Source: Butyrivibrio sp.
GTDB taxonomy: Bacteria > Bacillota > Clostridia > Lachnospirales > Lachnospiraceae
Direction: 5' to 3'
Assembly (NCBI RefSeq): GCF_017433805.1
Contig: NZ_JAFRGN010000040.1
Coordinates: 62,001 to 126,000 of the forward strand
DNA: 64,000 nucleotides
Shown here: piece by piece, positions 63,310 through 64,000 of the stretch
Layout: each line of letters begins with the position of its first letter
How positions within the stretch are numbered: position 1 is the first letter of the stretch
Program-made: the position numbers and the translations under genes
The notes under the pieces: generated by a model
The model's database searches: none
What the model saw: the letters and a program-made list of their open reading frames with translations, nothing else
What the model was told of the DNA's origin: nothing

Positions 63310-64000
63310 TTATTTGAGATAATTCCATGGGCTTACATAAGCTCCATTTAATCTTACACCAAAATGGAGATGATTTCCTGTTGATCTTCCAGTTGAACCT
63401 ACGGCTGCAATCTTGGTTCCAGCTGAGACATCCTGTCCCTTTGAAACATAAAGCGCTGAACAGTGCATATAAACAGTATATAGTCCGCCGCCATGATTGA
63501 TCATTACGTAGTTACCCATTGATCCCTCATAAGCCGCTGCAACAACTGTTCCAGCATACGCTGCCAGGATTGGCGAACCACCAGGAGCTGCCAGGTCTAT
63601 ACCATTATGCATCTTCTCGATTCCAAGAGTAGGATGCACTCGCATTCCGTAGTTATCTGAAATCCTTGTATATTTAGGACAAGGCCATGTAAACATGCCT
63701 CCGTCATAGGTATATCTGCTGTAAAGTGCCTCTTTGTCAGCCGCAACTTCTCTTTCAAGAGCTGCAATCGCTGCATTCTCAGCCTTGATCTCAGCTTCAT
63801 ATTCCTTAATAGCAGCTTCTTTATCTGTAATGCTGGCCTGAACGCTATTAAGCTCGGCACTCTTCTGATTCAAAAGACTCTCAAGATTAGCCTGTTCGGC
63901 CTCTTTAGCTTCCTTGGCTTCATCAAGAGTTGCCTTCTCCTCTTCCAAAGCCTCCTTGGTAAGAGTTATAAGCCTTGTTGTCGCCTTATACTCCTCAAGC
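63310..64000 (-). CDS. EnvC/M23-type murein hydrolase, 5' end cut by the window
   Basis: The reading frame is open to base 64000, so the N-terminus is missing. The visible part starts with a long coiled coil rich in A, E, K and Q (about 90 residues) and ends in an M23 domain: HNGIDLAAPGGSPI, YVMINHGGGLYTVYMH and NHLHFGVRLNG. The zinc and catalytic histidines are present, so it may be an active endopeptidase. Coiled coil plus M23 next to a CtpA protease suggests an FtsEX-dependent wall hydrolase; the ftsEX genes would lie beyond the edge. Confidence 0.9.
   Translation of the reverse strand, partial: LEEYKATTRLITLTKEALEEEKATLDEAKEAKEAEQANLESLLNQKSAELNSVQASITDKEAAIKEYEAEIKAENAAIAALEREVAADKEALYSRYTYDGGMFTWPCPKYTRISDNYGMRVHPTLGIEKMHNGIDLAAPGGSPILAAYAGTVVAAAYEGSMGNYVMINHGGGLYTVYMHCSALYVSKGQDVSAGTKIAAVGSTGRSTGNHLHFGVRLNGAYVSPWNYLK

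Noticed and set aside
1..64000. CRISPR arrays, tRNA or rRNA genes, insertion sequences and riboswitches
   Set aside because: No regularly spaced repeats, no tRNA-like cloverleaf in the gaps, no transposase frames and no known aptamer core were found by reading.

Overview
The window looks like part of the chromosome of a flagellated, Gram-positive Clostridia member of the Lachnospiraceae type; Butyrivibrio or a close relative is my best guess (moderate confidence). The reasons are the cdaA-cdaR-glmM operon, the mbl-flhO-flhP flagellar cluster as in Bacillus, recD2, comFC-yvyF, a PP2C phosphatase and Ser/Thr kinase pair, a Bacillus-type LexA box in front of uvrB, AGGAGG-type ribosome binding sites, AT-leaning composition, and several large membrane protein types that I associate with Lachnospiraceae. 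No rRNA, tRNA, CRISPR array, transposase or phage gene was seen. No stretch longer than 300 bases lacks a gene; the longest gaps are 54488-54781 and 35074-35295.

Region 1 (1-17556, minus strand) is one tightly packed run that builds and exports a glycan containing a nonulosonic acid. From its promoter end it reads GT52-type transferase, PseH-like acetyltransferase, PseI synthase, PseG hydrolase, GT2, PseF cytidylyltransferase, a second PseG-like protein, an ABC exporter or flippase, an O-acyltransferase, a membrane protein, GtrA, WecE aminotransferase, another membrane protein, a GNAT, a GtrB-like GT2 and a DUF6020-like protein cut by the window edge. PseB and PseC, which start the pseudaminate pathway, are not in the window. 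Divergent from it (17633-20529, plus) are pseA, which would convert an N-acetyl to an acetamidino group, and a DUF6044-like membrane protein.

Region 2 (20568-34090, minus) is a 13-gene extracellular polysaccharide operon with a good promoter (34159-34187) and a bidirectional terminator (20534-20569). It holds a priming sugar phosphotransferase, a Wzz-like copolymerase with a degenerate kinase-like tail, an EpsG-type polymerase, several GT2 and GT4 transferases and two GT-C membrane transferases, but no obvious Wzx flippase. An AraC regulator (34213-35073) lies upstream and is divergent from gmd-fcl (35296-37369), which make GDP-L-fucose. A CAP-domain secreted protein, a LIC_10190-like membrane protein, a divergent PAP2 protein and dTDP-4-dehydrorhamnose reductase follow (37468-41237, minus).

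Region 3 (41312-51139, minus) is a ten-gene housekeeping run: recD2, comFC, yvyF, two unknown membrane proteins, cdaA, cdaR, glmM, an HPr-like protein and a DUF3048 lipoprotein. It joins DNA repair, c-di-AMP synthesis and amino-sugar supply for the wall.

Region 4 (51211-54487, minus) is mbl-flhO-flhP and a FlgJ-type rod-binding protein. A stack of hairpins (54592-54777) separates it from uvrA. Region 5 (54782-59711) is uvrB-uvrA under a LexA-box promoter. Region 6 (59850-64000) is a small membrane protein, a Ser/Thr kinase and a PP2C phosphatase, then a CtpA-type S41 protease and an EnvC-like M23 wall hydrolase cut by the window edge.

Together the window is dominated by cell-envelope construction: three nucleotide-sugar routes (CMP-nonulosonate, dTDP-amino/6-deoxy sugars, GDP-fucose), two glycan assembly operons, and wall and flagellum morphogenesis genes.
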